From Sanghuangporus weigelae (taxonomy: Eukaryota; Basidiomycota; Agaricomycetes; Hymenochaetales; Hymenochaetaceae), in contig CP137329.1 of the NCBI GenBank assembly GCA_033182465.1, forward strand, positions 1,240,001 through 1,304,000: a stretch of 64,000 nt of DNA, written 5' to 3'. Below the pieces are notes generated by a model. It saw nothing but the letters and a program-made list of their open reading frames with translations. It did no database searches and was not told where the DNA came from. A program made the position numbers and the translations under genes. Numbering within the stretch: the stretch's first letter is position 1; each line of letters starts with the position of its first letter. Below are positions 24,450-36,565 of the stretch, piece after piece.

Positions 24450-25573
24450 TGCCGTTCGTTTTAATACTTACGTTTGGTGTTTTCTTGTCGGCGGTATATG
24501 TATATCCAATCTATCTATTTCTCTCACAGTACAGTGAAGTGAAGACGACCCACCCTCGTGCACTGATTCGATTCGCACGCACGGCTGGTTCAATGTTAAT
24601 GTTAATGTTAATGTCATGTCATGTCACCCGTCCCTCAACGTGTCGTGTCGTGTCGTTGGGATAACCGCACGCATTACTTCGAGTCAGGCTCTCCCAACTA
24701 TTGCACTTCTGCGCATCAAGCGACGTCGTACCTGCCAGCACCTCACCCTCCTCCTTTTTTCTTTCTTTTTGACTTTCATGTTAATATCACTCCTGAACAG
24801 AGAACTTGCATAGAATTTTCACACGTTTTTTCTTTCTCGGAACGCTGAGTGCAGTTAGAACTGAACACACTTCTTCGATTCCGCACCCGCTTTGGCTTCG
24901 ACGTCTTCTATCATATCATTCATTGATATTCGAATCACATATCTTTTCTTCTTCCTGTATACATGTACATACGTCTACTTGGACGCCGCTTGCTTCCAAT
25001 GCACAGTGCTCTGAAATGCATTTTGAATCTTCTCTTCTCTCTGCGTCCAGCCCAGCCCAGCCCTGTTATTTGTATCAATTTCAAATAGCTATAGGCATGG
25101 GTGGGGTGGGGTAGTTCTTTCATGGACATGTGTATGTATGTATTTCATCAGAACGTTAGCTCAGCAAAGGGTTGTTTTCGCAACGCGAAGAACTCAAGTA
25201 ATAAGTATAGTATCAGATCAGCCAGAACCCGTCCAGAGTTCTACATATGCAATGCAAAATATTACCCATCGAAGCCAAGAAAGCATAAATCTACACAGAT
25301 ATTCCAATACACTAGAGATAAGTATCAAGTACGGCATGCCAGAGCCCCGCTACACGGCGGCGAAAGAGGGGCCTTCGAAGAAGCATGCAAGGCTCTTGAT
25401 ACCTTATGCGACTCGCGCGTGCCCGCTCTGTCGCCCTGTCCCCTAGCCCCGTCCGTCTGTCTGTCTATCCAGGAGATTGATTTGCTTTTGGCTTTAAAGC
25501 CTCGGTCGGTTCCCCCCCTCTTCTCATCCCGTCCTCCTCCCTCCCTCACGCACGACTTCCTGGAGAAATAGAA
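24450..25573. other. Intergenic region with short tandem repeats
   Basis: TTAATG, CATGT and CGTGT tandem runs lie at about 24596-24655. A 156-codon open frame at 25101-25571 has no protein-like composition or domain. The right part holds the promoter of the thioesterase gene, with pyrimidine-rich stretches just before its start. Confidence 0.5.
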
Positions 25574-26934
25574 ATGTCAGCTCATCTCATCATCCCTTCC
25601 TCCTCCCCGACCGCAACCGCACCAAAACGAACCCCGCTCGGCACGTCCGCCTGGGTCGAGCCCGCCACGCTCCCGCGCGCGGACGGCGCGGCGCTCGAGC
25701 ACCCCGACGCCGCGCGCATACTCGGAAACGCACCCCTAAGCGCGAAGCAGCTCGCGCTCAACACGTTCGCGGCGTATGGCGTCGGCGATGCGCACGCGTT
25801 TGGGCATGCGGCGGGGAGGAAGGTACGGTTTGTGCGTGTGGACGTTGACGTTGGCGGGGACGGTGATGGTGATGCTGGTGCTGATGGTGATGCTGATGCT
25901 GATGCTGATGCTGATGTCGCGAGTGCGAGTGGGAGGAGAAGCGGACGTGTAGGAGCTACGCATAGGAGAAACGGTGAGTGGTTGTGGGTGGGTGTAAAGT
26001 GATATATCAATACTCACTCGCTCACTTGCTCACTCAAAGAATCCATCGACCCCAACGGACGCTCGGCGTCATCGGCCATCACAGCAACAGCAGTCGCAGA
26101 ACTCACAGTCGACAAAAGTACGTTGATCTGTGCTTCCTCCCATGCGCACATCTGTGCATGTACATATACATTCTGTTCCCCCGTTCTTCGTCGTTCGAAC
26201 GAGTCCGGGAATACCCACATGCATACCTGAATGACCTGAATCGGAGATAAATACCAGACACTGACGAGATGAACCTTGAAACAGCGATGGTGAACGGGAA
26301 CGGGATGATGCACGGCGGGTGTACAGCCTATCTCATCGATAAGTGCGTCCAAAAAGTCTATTAGCCTTCCCTCCATATCATATCGGCATACATACATACA
26401 TACACCATTCGCATTCGCCTTAGCTGCTGTAGATCATTTCCCATTCCTGGAAAATTTTCAGTACATCATCCCGCACCACGCTGCTTCGCAATTGAATACT
26501 TACTTACTGATTCTCTTTACTTTACGTAACGCACGTACAGCTGTGGGAGCGTCCCGCTCGTCGTTCTTGGCGTGGTACGAGGACGGAACGGCGTCGGCGT
26601 CACGCAAGCGCTGAACATCCTCTTCCATGCACCTGCACCGCTGTACGTCTGATATATTCCCTTCCCTTCCCTTCGTTTCCTTCGACGCCGGCCTCCGTTA
26701 GTCATAGAAGCTGATCAAGAGATATGTATAGGGGCTCGAGGTTGGAGATTGTCAGCACGTCTTTAGCGCTTGGAGGACGGTCCATGACGTCCCGATGCGA
26801 GGTACGTCTTCTTACACGTAGAGAGCTCCTGACTGATAACTTGCTTTGACCTGCTCCCTAAATAGATATTCAACAAATCGACCGGCCGCCTCGTCGCATC
26901 CGCCTTCATAAACAAAATGGAGCCGAAATTATGA
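25574..26934 (+). CDS. HotDog-fold acyl-CoA thioesterase (ACOT13/PaaI-like)
   Basis: The family hydrolyses acyl-CoA to free acid and CoA, often in mitochondria. Six exons join in phase (25574-25973, 26040-26117, 26258-26342, 26541-26642, 26732-26801, 26866-26934), giving 267 residues. The HotDog core is in exons 2-6: AVAELTVDK, then NGMMHGGCTAYLID (the HGG motif that opens the catalytic helix), GVGVTQALNILFHAPAPLG, SRLEIVSTSLALGGRSMTS and GRLVASAFINKMEP. The N-terminal half is longer than in animal ACOT13 and includes an Asp/Gly/Ala repeat (residues about 95-115) coded by a GATGCT-type microsatellite. The start is the first ATG in frame. Substrate chain length cannot be told. The gene converges on HMG-CoA lyase. 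Confidence 0.88.
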
Positions 26935-27021
26935 ATGGATGGAAAAAGAAAGTGTTTTGCGTTTAACGTACTTGTACATAATGCACATTGTATTGCTCTT
27001 CATTCAACCGTCGTTTAGACA

Positions 27022-28256
27022 CTAGTATTTCGCTGTCCGAATCGTCGCTTCTTTCTCCTCCTTCTCTTTCTCGCTGCCCTCTCGGCCAAGTTTCGCAGCA
27101 CGGTAAGCCCGTCCCGCACGACTCTCGTTCTGGCGTCCCAGCTGCTCCGATATCCAGAACCCGGTGTCGACCAGTGCGGGGAGGTCTCCGGCGACTTCGA
27201 ACCCGGAGTCCTGCAGCGCGTGCAGGACGTCCTCGGTCGCCACGTTCCCAGTCGCCCCGGGCGAATAGGGACACCCGCCCAGACCGGCGATGGACGAGTC
27301 GAATGTCCGCACGCCGGCGGTGAGCGAAGCGAATATGTTTGCCAAGGCGGATCCGAAGGTGTCGTGGAACTGGAAACATTGAGGATTTTTGTGTTATGCG
27401 TTGAAATTTGAGCTACTTACATGTCCCTGATCAAAGCACTGTCAGACAAGAATAAAGAGTATGTAAGGAAAATGAACACTCACTGCTAGTTTCTCGACTG
27501 GGACCGAGCTTGCCACCGCTGAGAGCATATTAAGCACTGTTCCTGGCGTACCAGTCCCCGTCGTATCTCCAAGGCTCACTTCATAGCACCCCATGTCGAG
27601 TAATGCACGACTCACGTCGCGCACGCGGTTATAGTCGACGCGTCCGCTATACGGACATTTAATGACCACACTGACATAGCCGCGCACTCGCAGACCAGAC
27701 TTTGCAGCTCGCTCCGCAACGGGCGCGAGCCGGTCCAGCGACTCCCTCACGGTGCAATTCGTGTTCGCACGGCAGAACGCGTCCGTCGCGGCTGTGAAGA
27801 GCGCAATTTCATCCGTCGGGGGCGGTGCATTGCCCACCTTTGAATGCGAATCGAGCAGTTTGAGTAGATTGTTTAAACCTCGTTCGTTCGGGACGAGGAC
27901 GGGGTAATGCACGGTGGGAAGACGCTCCATGAGCGAGATAACGTCGGCGGTGCCTGCCATCTGTATTTCGTGTGGTTCGTCCACATGAGCTGGATTCATT
28001 GAATTCTCACCTGAGGCACCCATTTGGGACTGACGAAGCTGCCCGACTCGATCGCCGTGAGACCTGCCCGCCCGAGCCTGTTTATGAGCTCGACCTTGAC
28101 GGCGGGCGGGATGACGGTCTTCTCGTTCTGCAGGCCATCGCGGGGCCCGACCTCGACGATGTTCACGACATTGGGGTGCTTTGGCGTGGTTGCGTAGGAT
28201 CGTGTGTATGCGAATGGCCTGAGCCTTGCGAGCCAAAGGACGGTCATGGGAGACAA
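27022..28256 (-). CDS. HMGCL: Hydroxymethylglutaryl-CoA lyase, mitochondrial
   Basis: This enzyme splits HMG-CoA into acetoacetate and acetyl-CoA, the last step of leucine breakdown. Minus-strand exons are 28256-28011, 27960-27484, 27438-27421 and 27369-27022, giving 362 residues in phase. The TIM-barrel motifs are clear: VEVGPRDGLQNEK with the catalytic Arg near residue 40, ESGSFVSPKWVPQ, YEVSLGDTTGTGTPG, the metal-binding HFHDTFG, and GGCPYSPGATGNVATED with the catalytic Cys loop. The N-terminus (MSPMTVLWLARLRPFAYTRS) looks like a mitochondrial presequence. Exon 3 is only 18 nt (residues CFDQGH) and lies next to the metal ligands. The C-terminus is Glu/Lys-rich. The gene is head-to-head with IRE1, 133 bases apart. 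Confidence 0.95.
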
Positions 28257-28389
28257 GGTCCAAGGGAGTAATCGTGGGAACGTGTGAGCTCAACCAGACC
28301 GAATATTTGTATTTGAATCCAAGGAGTTGCACGCGTGTGCTCGCCGTGGCGACACCTAAGGGCGGTGATGCGCATGCGCATCCACGACA
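28257..28389. promoter_or_regulatory. Bidirectional promoter region, HMG-CoA lyase / IRE1
   Basis: Only 133 bases separate the two divergent start codons, so both promoters and 5' leaders must overlap here. It holds a GCATGCGCATCCACG stretch just before the IRE1 start. No clear TATA box is seen. Confidence 0.55.
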
Positions 28390-31300
28390 ATGAATCCGCT
28401 CTCTCGTCTATCTAACGTCCTCTTGACCTTATCCGCATGCCTGGCCGAAAAGCTCGCAGTGCGGAACGTCGTTCGGGACAGACGAGTGTCGCTGGAGCCC
28501 GTCGAGCAGTACCATTTTCTTCCGCCCGTACAGCCTTCCCATCATCACGCAGACCAGCAGGACCAGCTCGAGCTGCTCGATATATGCCTCGTCGCATCCG
28601 TGGATGGCCGATTCCATGCCCTGAATCGCTCGTCTGGCCAGGTGCTCTGGTCGATGGGTGCGTCTGCTGCCGTCGAGAACACTGCTGCGCTCGGCCCTCT
28701 CGTTCGCACGCAGCACGCCGATCCTGACCCAATGCACGACGATGGCGAGTCCAAGGAGCTTTATGTTATCGAACCTCAGTCGGGAGACATCTACGTTCTG
28801 CCGAAACCGGATGAAGCCTTACAGCGACTACCCTTCTCCATGGCGCAACTGGTCGATATGTCGCCCTTTGGATTCTCGGGAGATGACGAGCACCGTGTTT
28901 TCGTTGGGAAGAAGGAGACGTCGCTTTTGATCCTTGAACTCGAGACGGGGCGCTTGAAGGGCACGATCAACGCGAACTCGGAGTGTCCTTGGGATCCGTT
29001 TGATGATTTGAATTTGAATGGGTCGAGCGAAGACGTGGACCTGGACGAACTCGACGGCACGAAGCCGCCCAAAGTCAAATCGGTATCTACAGAAGTCCTC
29101 ATTGGCAGAACAGGTACGTCCGCTACTCCTACACATCCCAAGCATACCATTTCATACGAAATCCAGACTATCACGTATCAATCCACACGAAACCTCGAAA
29201 CCCATCCGAACCAAGACCGCCGGTGCAGAACCTGACCTTCTCGACATACGGACCAAACAACCAGGACTTGCCCGTGCAGTCAACATACAGGCGCACGCCC
29301 GACGACATGTACATCCAGCCCACAGCGGCCGGCGAGATCATGTCCTTCCGCACATCGACCGAGCGAGCGACGTCGGTGCCTTTATGGGGCGTGTCGTTCA
29401 GGAGCCCCATCGTCGCGGTCTTTGATATCCTACAAGCGCCCAACCGCCCGAGTCCGATGGCTCTGCTGCAGCCCCAGCCCCGTCTGCAGGATTTCATACC
29501 TAACTTCTCGAGCGAGCTCGACTCGACGTACATCGGTATCATCCCGGAGAACCGAGCGCTATATGCGTTAAGCCCGGAACACTTCCCCCTTGCGATATTC
29601 GCGCAGCCGAATTATAACTTTGCGGGAAAGCGGAGGTTGACGATCGGCGGGTCGACTGGCTACAACCCGGATGCCGAGGACCCGGATCGGGATATACCTC
29701 TCAGCGTTGACGACTTGACGAGACTGCTGAAGGAGAAGTCCAGGTGTACGAACGGGGGGAAATGGGATCGCTCGTGCGTCATTGGGTCGCGTCCCGTCGC
29801 CGCCGCCGGTCAGAGCCGCCTCAGTCGTCTCCTGCCGGACCGTCCGTACGAAGAGCAGGCTCCCAACGAACCCGAGCCGCCTCTGCACTTTGCTTCGGGA
29901 TCTGCTGGGATTGGGAATGCCAGCCAACCACCGGCGATTGGGAACGCGCAGGTTGGGAGCGAACAAGCGAGGACGCTTGGTGGGAGCGTGATGGCGCTTG
30001 CGATCTTCCTCGTCGGCCTGTGGTACATCATGCGAAAGTCTAAGACCGTGCGAGAGCAGCGCACACGATCAATGGACGGTACTGCGACATCAAAAGTCTC
30101 TGCGGACGCGGAACAAGCAGAGGAGCCTCGGGTCAAGGTTGTCGATTTTGCAGAGTCAAAACCATTACCTGCGCTCCCAGACTCTACCCGTCCTGAAGGT
30201 CTCGCTAGCCACTCACCGTCTAACTCTGACGACTTCATCATGGTCCCTCACCCTCCCAAGTCTCCATCCCCGCCGGAGTCCCCAGATCCCAAAGCCGCCT
30301 CGACAGAACCTGCGGAAGACGCAGATGCCGACGACGATAGTGGGAATGAAGGCGATAATGCAGCCGCGGCGGGAAAGAAGAGGGGAACAAGGCGAAGAAA
30401 GCGAGGGAAGAAGAATAAAGGGAAGGCTCCCGTGAATGGTGATGCACCTGCTGGTGAGGCGGAGGATGGAGGTGAGGATGGTAATGGGGAGGTCATTCCT
30501 CCCGTACCATCGCCCGCCACCGCGTTGACCTCGTCGCCATCGGGGCAAGGCACCCCTCCATCACAGCAGCTCGTAGTATCAGAAGACGTTTTAGGTACGT
30601 CCTCACTCTCTTTCCCTTGTGCTATGCTAACACTTGCGCCAGGCTATGGATCTCACGGCACCGTCGTGTATCGTGGCGCACTCCAAGGCCGCCCAGTAGC
30701 CGTCAAGCGCCTCTTAAAAGATTTCGTGACGCTCGCCTCCCGCGAAGTGATGATCCTCCAAGAATCCGACGACCACCCGAACGTCATCCGGTACTACTAC
30801 CAAGAATCGCACGCGAACTTCCTCTACATCGCCCTCGAGCTCTGCCCCGCGTCGCTCGCAGACGTGATCGAGCACCCGGACATGCACCGCGAGCTCTCCA
30901 ACGCGTTTGACCCCAAGCGCGCGCTGCAGCAGATCGCGTCGGGCTTGCGACACCTGCATGCGCTGAAGATCGTGCATCGGGACATCAAACCGCAGAACAT
31001 CCTCGTTTCTGCTGCGAAGCGCGGCGCGGGCGCGATGGCAGGGCACCGGATGTTGATCTCGGACTTTGGTCTGTGCAAGAGGCTGGAAGTCGACCAGACG
31101 AGCTTCCTCCCCACTGCGCACGGCGCGGGTGCGGCGGGGACGGTAGGCTGGCGAGCGCCGGAGATCCTGCGCGGTGACGTGAACCTGGACGAGCCGACCG
31201 TAGATGACTCCACGCAGTCCTCCCGGGGCAGCAGCGTCGGCACCGCCATACCCGACCCCGTGCACAAACCCACGCGATTAACGAAGTCGGTGGATATTTT

Positions 31301-32153
31301 CGCGCTGGGCTGTCTTTTCTACTATATCCTCACCAGCGGCGGGCATCCGTACGGAGACCGCTACGAACGCGAGGCGAATATCCTCAAGGACGCGAAGTCC
31401 CTTGGTGCTTTAGAGGCTTTTGGAGAGGAGGGGTTAGAAGCTATAGACCTTATTACAAGCATGTTAGACCCGGATCCTTCAAAACGGTACGCATACGCAT
31501 TCTCTAAATCTATCCCTCATCCATATATGCTTAACATGATCGATCGGTTTTTCTTCGTAGACCCGATACAACCACCTGCCTCATCCATCCATTCTTCTGG
31601 ACCGCCGCTCGGCGACTGGCTTTCCTCCAAGACGCCTCGGACCGATTCGAGATCATGTGCAGAGACCCCCGCGACCCGGATCTCATCGAGCTCGAGAACG
31701 GTGCGCACCACGTCGTCGGGACCGACTGGCAAACTCGCCTCGACAGAGTCTTCCTCGACAACCTCGGCAAGTTCCGCAAGTACGACGGCAAGTCCGTGCA
31801 GGACCTCATGCGGGCTCTTCGGAACAAGGTAACGTCAATGTCAATGCATCGTATCCCTTTCTTGTCCCTCCTTCTCTCTTCTCTTTCTCTTTCTCTTTCT
31901 CTTTCTCTTTCTCTTCAACGACTCTGGATGAGATGCTGATGTGGATTTTGCCATGCGTGAATGAACATAGAAACACCACTACCAAGACCTGCCCGACAAC
32001 GTCAAGCGACACCTCGGCGCTCTCCCGGACGGCTTCCTCTCCTACTTCACGCGCCGCTTCCCGCACCTCTTCATGCACGTCCACTCCGTCGTCTCGCGGA
32101 CCAACCTCCGCTACGAGTCCATGTTCAAGTCGTACTTCGAGCTGGCCGACTGA
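28390..32153 (+). CDS. IRE1: IRE1: ER stress sensor kinase/endoribonuclease
   Basis: IRE1 senses unfolded protein in the ER lumen and splices HAC1/XBP1-type mRNA. Five exons join in phase (28390-29113, 29167-30594, 30643-31486, 31561-31828, 31971-32153), giving 1148 residues. The lumenal domain has SVDGRFHALNRSSGQVLW, typical of IRE1. A membrane helix lies near residue 520 (VMALAIFLVGLWYIM). A long acidic and Lys/Arg-rich linker follows. The kinase begins at about 717 with YGSHGTVVYRG and VAVKRLL, then HRDIKPQNIL (about 828), DFGLCKRL (about 857) and GTVGWRAPEIL. The C-terminal RNase (KEN) domain shows WQTRLDRVFLDNLGKFRKYD, HHYQDLP and FPHLFMHVHSVV. The N-terminal signal sequence is weakly hydrophobic (SNVLLTLSACLA). 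Nothing suggests it is broken. Confidence 0.96.
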
Positions 32154-32194
32154 AGTACCGTGGCTTCGCTTTTCCTCTTCCCCATCCTCTTTGC

Positions 32195-32225
<31 letters not shown>

Positions 32226-32976
32226 ATTTCGGTCTATCTTTCATCGTTCTACCTTTGTCGTACATTATTATCGTCTTCCTCGCTCTGCTGACCTTTCCCC
32301 ATTCGTCCTCATTCTCGTCCTCATATCGTATCGCATCTCAAACTCCCATCCTCACGCTTGCTTACCATATACAACACATACATACATCTGTCATTCTTCA
32401 CGCCTTTTATTATTCGCTTTGCTATCATCTCGTGGACTCGGGGAGTTTTAAGTTTTAAGTTTTAAGTTTTAAGTTTTATGTACTTGTACTCGATGTCATC
32501 CATCTCCATCTCCATAACATAACACTATAACACCACAACAGAATGACATATACATATCATTTGTACTTACTTTCGCTTGATATACATACAGTACATATTC
32601 AATTGGCAGTTACTACAGACGCTACTGATCGAGGGGGCACATCCGTCCATAAGTGTTGCAAGTTACTCGAGTAGAGTCCTAATGGGAGATCGTCGGGGCG
32701 AGGAGAATCGGATTTCTGGGTGGAGATACAGCCCATGTATGGACACTCTAGGGCTGTAATGATTTCAAGGGATAATGCATGAACAGAAACAACGAGAAGA
32801 CATGCGCGCAGGCATGACTTGACTAAACGTATTTGGCGTATCAGCGCACGATTTAAACAAAAAAAAAAAAGAGGTGAAAGAACCCTCGATTGGAAAGAAA
32901 CAAGAGAGAGTCTAACCAAGAGAACAGAAAGAAAAGGCGGCACGGAGAAGAAAGAAGAAATGAAGAAAGAATTTGT
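32154..32976. other. Convergent intergenic region with microsatellites
   Basis: A GTT-trinucleotide run (about 32191-32225) and a TTTTAAG tandem run (about 32446-32477) lie in the likely IRE1 3' untranslated region. No gene is seen before the end of the converging membrane-protein gene. Confidence 0.6.
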
Positions 32977-35229
32977 TCAGAGTGCTCGGACCAAAACGAC
33001 TAGAGCGACGATGCACAGCGCCAGGATGAACATCCCGCTCACGACGGCCGCCACTCGACATCTCGTCACCCACGGATCCACCCTCGTCGTAATGAGAATC
33101 GGAATAGGCACGTCCCCGTGCAGCACTACCGCGCGCACAGTCGATTTCGAGGACATGACCGACTTGTTGGCATTCGCATTCGCATTCCCTTCTTGATCGG
33201 CTCGACGAGGATGTCCTCGCAGAGAATCAAGAAGCTCGACAGATGAGCTCTTCGCGGCCTGCCAGATCGACGAATGCTGCTCACTAGACTGCTTCTCGGC
33301 AGTGGGCAGATCGTGCATTTCTCGTGATCTCTGCCGACGCAACTGGAGTTGCAAACCCGACGCGGTGTGCAATGGCAACTCCGGTTCCTTCCCGCCGCGC
33401 GGTAGACCTTCAGCCATCGTCTCTCCACTCCGCGCGAGCATCCACCCGCCGATAAGCCAGCACCATGGTGCCAGGAATCCCGTCCAGAACAGTACCTTCG
33501 CGGGCTGCTTACCCTCCCTCTCCGACCACGGTGCTCCCTTCTTCACTTCCTCTTTCATTTGCTCTGAGAGAAGTTTCATCTCAGAAAGCACCTTCGCAAG
33601 TTTTGGAGGGACAGATAGCATGCTCGATGCGTCTACGGTAGGCGAGTTATTGATGCCTCCGGGTGATTTACGCATCTTCGGTGATTTCGAGAGGAGCGTG
33701 TCTATAGACGCTTTGAGTCGAGCAACAGGACTCGGCTTGGATGGTGTATTGACTAGAGTCGTATCTGCATCCGTGGACTGCAATCGCTGTCTCCGCCCCG
33801 CTTCAAGTTCACCAGGTGAAACACCACTCCCTCGTCGACTGTTCGGAGCAGAATCCTGAGCGGTCAGATAAGTCAGTTCTGTTCGAACCGACTCAGAGCG
33901 CGCGAGTAGTGACGGAGTTTGCGAATGCGGATAAGAATTTCTGGAAGGCCATCCGTCGCCTAGATCTTGCTCCTCCAAAATATTGCGATCCGTCAGATGT
34001 CGCGGGTCAGCGAATCGTAGAGTAGAAAGCGTCTCTCCTAAATCGAGCTCTTCTTGGTGCCGATAATCAGAGAATTCTGCCGGAGAATACACGACAGGCA
34101 TTGGATATGCCTTGGAGGCTTCTTCCAACGAAACTGGGTCTTGCTCGAAGACATTTTGCGACTCGCGTGGACTAGCTGGTATGACGGGCAGAGCGACGAC
34201 AGTTCTCGATGGTCCATATGATCGCGAAGGGCTTGTACTATGTGGGTTGTTCGGGTCATCTGGCGCACGCGATACGGAATGTCCGGAATTGAATGTCGAA
34301 GCCGATGGTGTTCGTCGAACGGATCGATGAATGAATAGATTCGATTGAGCAGAAGTTGCTAAATATAGAAGAACGTAAGACAAAACACTTCACGAAGATT
34401 CTATTCACGTACTTGAGTGTAATGAAGCCGCATCTCCTTGCTTCTCGGGGTAGAGTTCCTCGATCGGAGATAGGAATCTGCCACGAGTCGGACACCACCT
34501 TAGCGTGCCGTTGGGCGCGACAGGCGTGTTCTCTACGGTCTCGTGGTAAGCAGGTGTGCCAAATCCAGGACTGTACGATGCATTTTGCTTGCGCATCTTC
34601 GGAGCCTGCTGCAAGTGGCCTGCATCGGCAGCAGCACTCGCAGATTGACTTCGCGTGATGTAGTGATTGCGTCGTGAAACGGGAGTACCACCGTTCAAAG
34701 CCGCCTGCGTCTCCTGAACCGCCCTCCAGAACTCAGTGGGGTCGGATGACATGGCTGTCGCTGAGGCGGAACGAGTCCGCTTTTCCGCTGGAGTACGGGA
34801 AAGTGGGGACTGCTGATATACGCCAGCCGCAGGCACGGGCATGGTCAAAGTGGACGAAGAGACGGCTCGCGCCCCAACCGAGCCCTTTTCTCCAGCATGA
34901 CGCTGTGACACACGAGGAGTCTCTTCACGGACATTCACGCCCGCCTTCGATTTTTGAGAGAATTTACCGGAGGTGACAACGCCCTTCGGATTAATTGCAT
35001 ACGCAGCGACCTCGTAGCGAATTGCCGAGGGCGGGTCATCCTCGATTCTCAGACCCTCTTGTAAGTGTGCGTGGAAGAACGGCCCCGTACCCAGCGAGGC
35101 CTTGAGGCCAGTGACCACGCTCGAGGACGACGGAGTGTGTGGCGCTGACGTAGTGGTATCCGAAGTGGTATACCTTGTAGTCATCGTTGACATAGTACTA
35201 CGCGACCAAGCAGAAGAAAGGGAAGACAT
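32977..35229 (-). CDS. Serine-rich protein with two predicted membrane helices, function unknown
   Basis: Two minus-strand exons (about 35229-34413 and 34358-32977) join across a 54-nt intron to about 732 residues. An in-frame ATG at 35262 would add 11. Most of the protein is Ser/Pro/Arg-rich and probably disordered. One hydrophobic stretch (VLFWTGFLAPWCWLIGGWML) lies at about residues 560-580, preceded by a Lys/Glu-rich helix (LAKVLSEMKLLSEQMKEEV). A second, VVSGMFILALCIVALVVLV, forms the extreme C-terminus, so the protein may be anchored by its tail with a hairpin. I recognise no named domain; similar serine-rich membrane proteins are common in basidiomycetes. No signal peptide is visible. 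Confidence 0.8.
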
Positions 35230-35262
35230 TCGTGCTACCAGGAGGATGTCGTTCAAATACAA

Positions 35263-36565
35263 TACAACGGACTATGCAGCAAGTAGCTCGCGTGAATCAG
35301 CAGCAGGTAGGTGAAGACAGAGCCTCAGTGGATAAGCAAGGTATACGCACTATACGCACGTCCCTGTTAATTATCGGAGCACGCCTCTTTACAGCATGGT
35401 ATTAACGCAACTCTGCGATAACGAGCAGGAGAGTAATACGACAGGTAATACCTGAGTCCCAAAGATTGTGAACACGGTACGTCACAAGAAATTACTATCC
35501 AGTACGAATCAAAGAAGTAAGTTCTGAGTTCTTGGTCATATTTTCCAAAGGAAGGAAGTGAAATTAACGGTCGACGGAGGAAGAGTGAAATTGGGGAACG
35601 AGCGGAACGCTGCCGCCACGCCCATTGCAGTGCAGGATGACCGGAGGTAAACCATACTGAGTATTCCACTCGCCACTAGACTCAGAATAGACGCAACTAG
35701 CATTGAAGTCTTGCCGTGAGGGCCGCGAGCTTAGCACGCAAGTAATGCAGACCTGATCATGGAAAGGATCGAACTCGGCGCACATAGTGAGTACGTAAGC
35801 ATGTTATTATGTAATTTATATTGGTCATCGACCGGATCCTACTCTCTACTTCTCCAACATCACCGTATCGCAAAATTCTGCACGGGTTTATAACCGCGTA
35901 TGCGGTTTATATTGTCTTACGAGCTTTGATAATCAGTCATAAGCAGTTATAATTGCTTATAAACTGACATAATGCGACATAATACTGTGCAGGATTTGCG
36001 ACGGTGCCGCCGCCCTCACTTACTTTTACCCTCTTCGATCTGGTTGAAGACCATAGCTTTAAGAAGCATAGTATATAGTACACATCCACATTTTTATTTC
36101 ATCATCACAGCATCTGGCCTGGCAATGATGCTTGATTATTTTGTCCATAGTGCACAGATTTTTTTTTCCCTTCGAATTATCCCGAACAACAGTATAATAC
36201 AAAACCTCGCCGATGGTCCCATACATACACTCAACGAGGCAGTTATGGTAACTTCAAGTGCTTGATGCTCGAGAATGTCGGCGTATGCGCCAGTGGATAG
36301 CAGACAGTTTGAGTGACTCAAAATGAGGGCTAGTGTTCCGCAAAAAGATGGTTTGATACAAGCAATAATTCGTAATACAAAAAAGAATGGGGGACATAGG
36401 GAGTAGATGTAAGATATCGCAGTGGTATATATATACATACGAGCAGGACATGATGTATAAAAGATGATGTATATCTCCTGCCCATAGATATATCTCCTTC
36501 GTCCACCTCCATTCGTAACGGAACTCGTTAGAAATAACTAATCAGTGAAAGAGGCGTCAGACGAT
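35263..36565. other. Intergenic region holding a short inverted-repeat element
   Basis: About 1.3 kb between the starts of the serine-rich gene and the end of the acidic protein gene. Apart from the inverted repeat at 35861-36006, only scattered short open frames are seen; a 73-codon one at 35564-35785 on the minus strand has several Cys but no other support. Confidence 0.5.
35861..36006. repeat. 146-bp inverted-repeat element with internal hairpins
   Basis: The outer ends are imperfect inverted copies (CACCGTATCGCAAAATTCTG on the left; the right end read inward begins CACCGTCGCAAATCCTG). Inside are two further perfect small hairpins, AACCGC-GTAT-GCGGTT near 35893 and ATAAGCA...TGCTTAT near 35940-35960. 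It could be a tiny MITE or a structured regulatory element. No clear target duplication is seen. Confidence 0.5.

Noticed and set aside
25101-25571. 156-codon plus-strand open frame before the thioesterase
   Set aside because: No domain and improbable composition; better explained as promoter and 5' leader.
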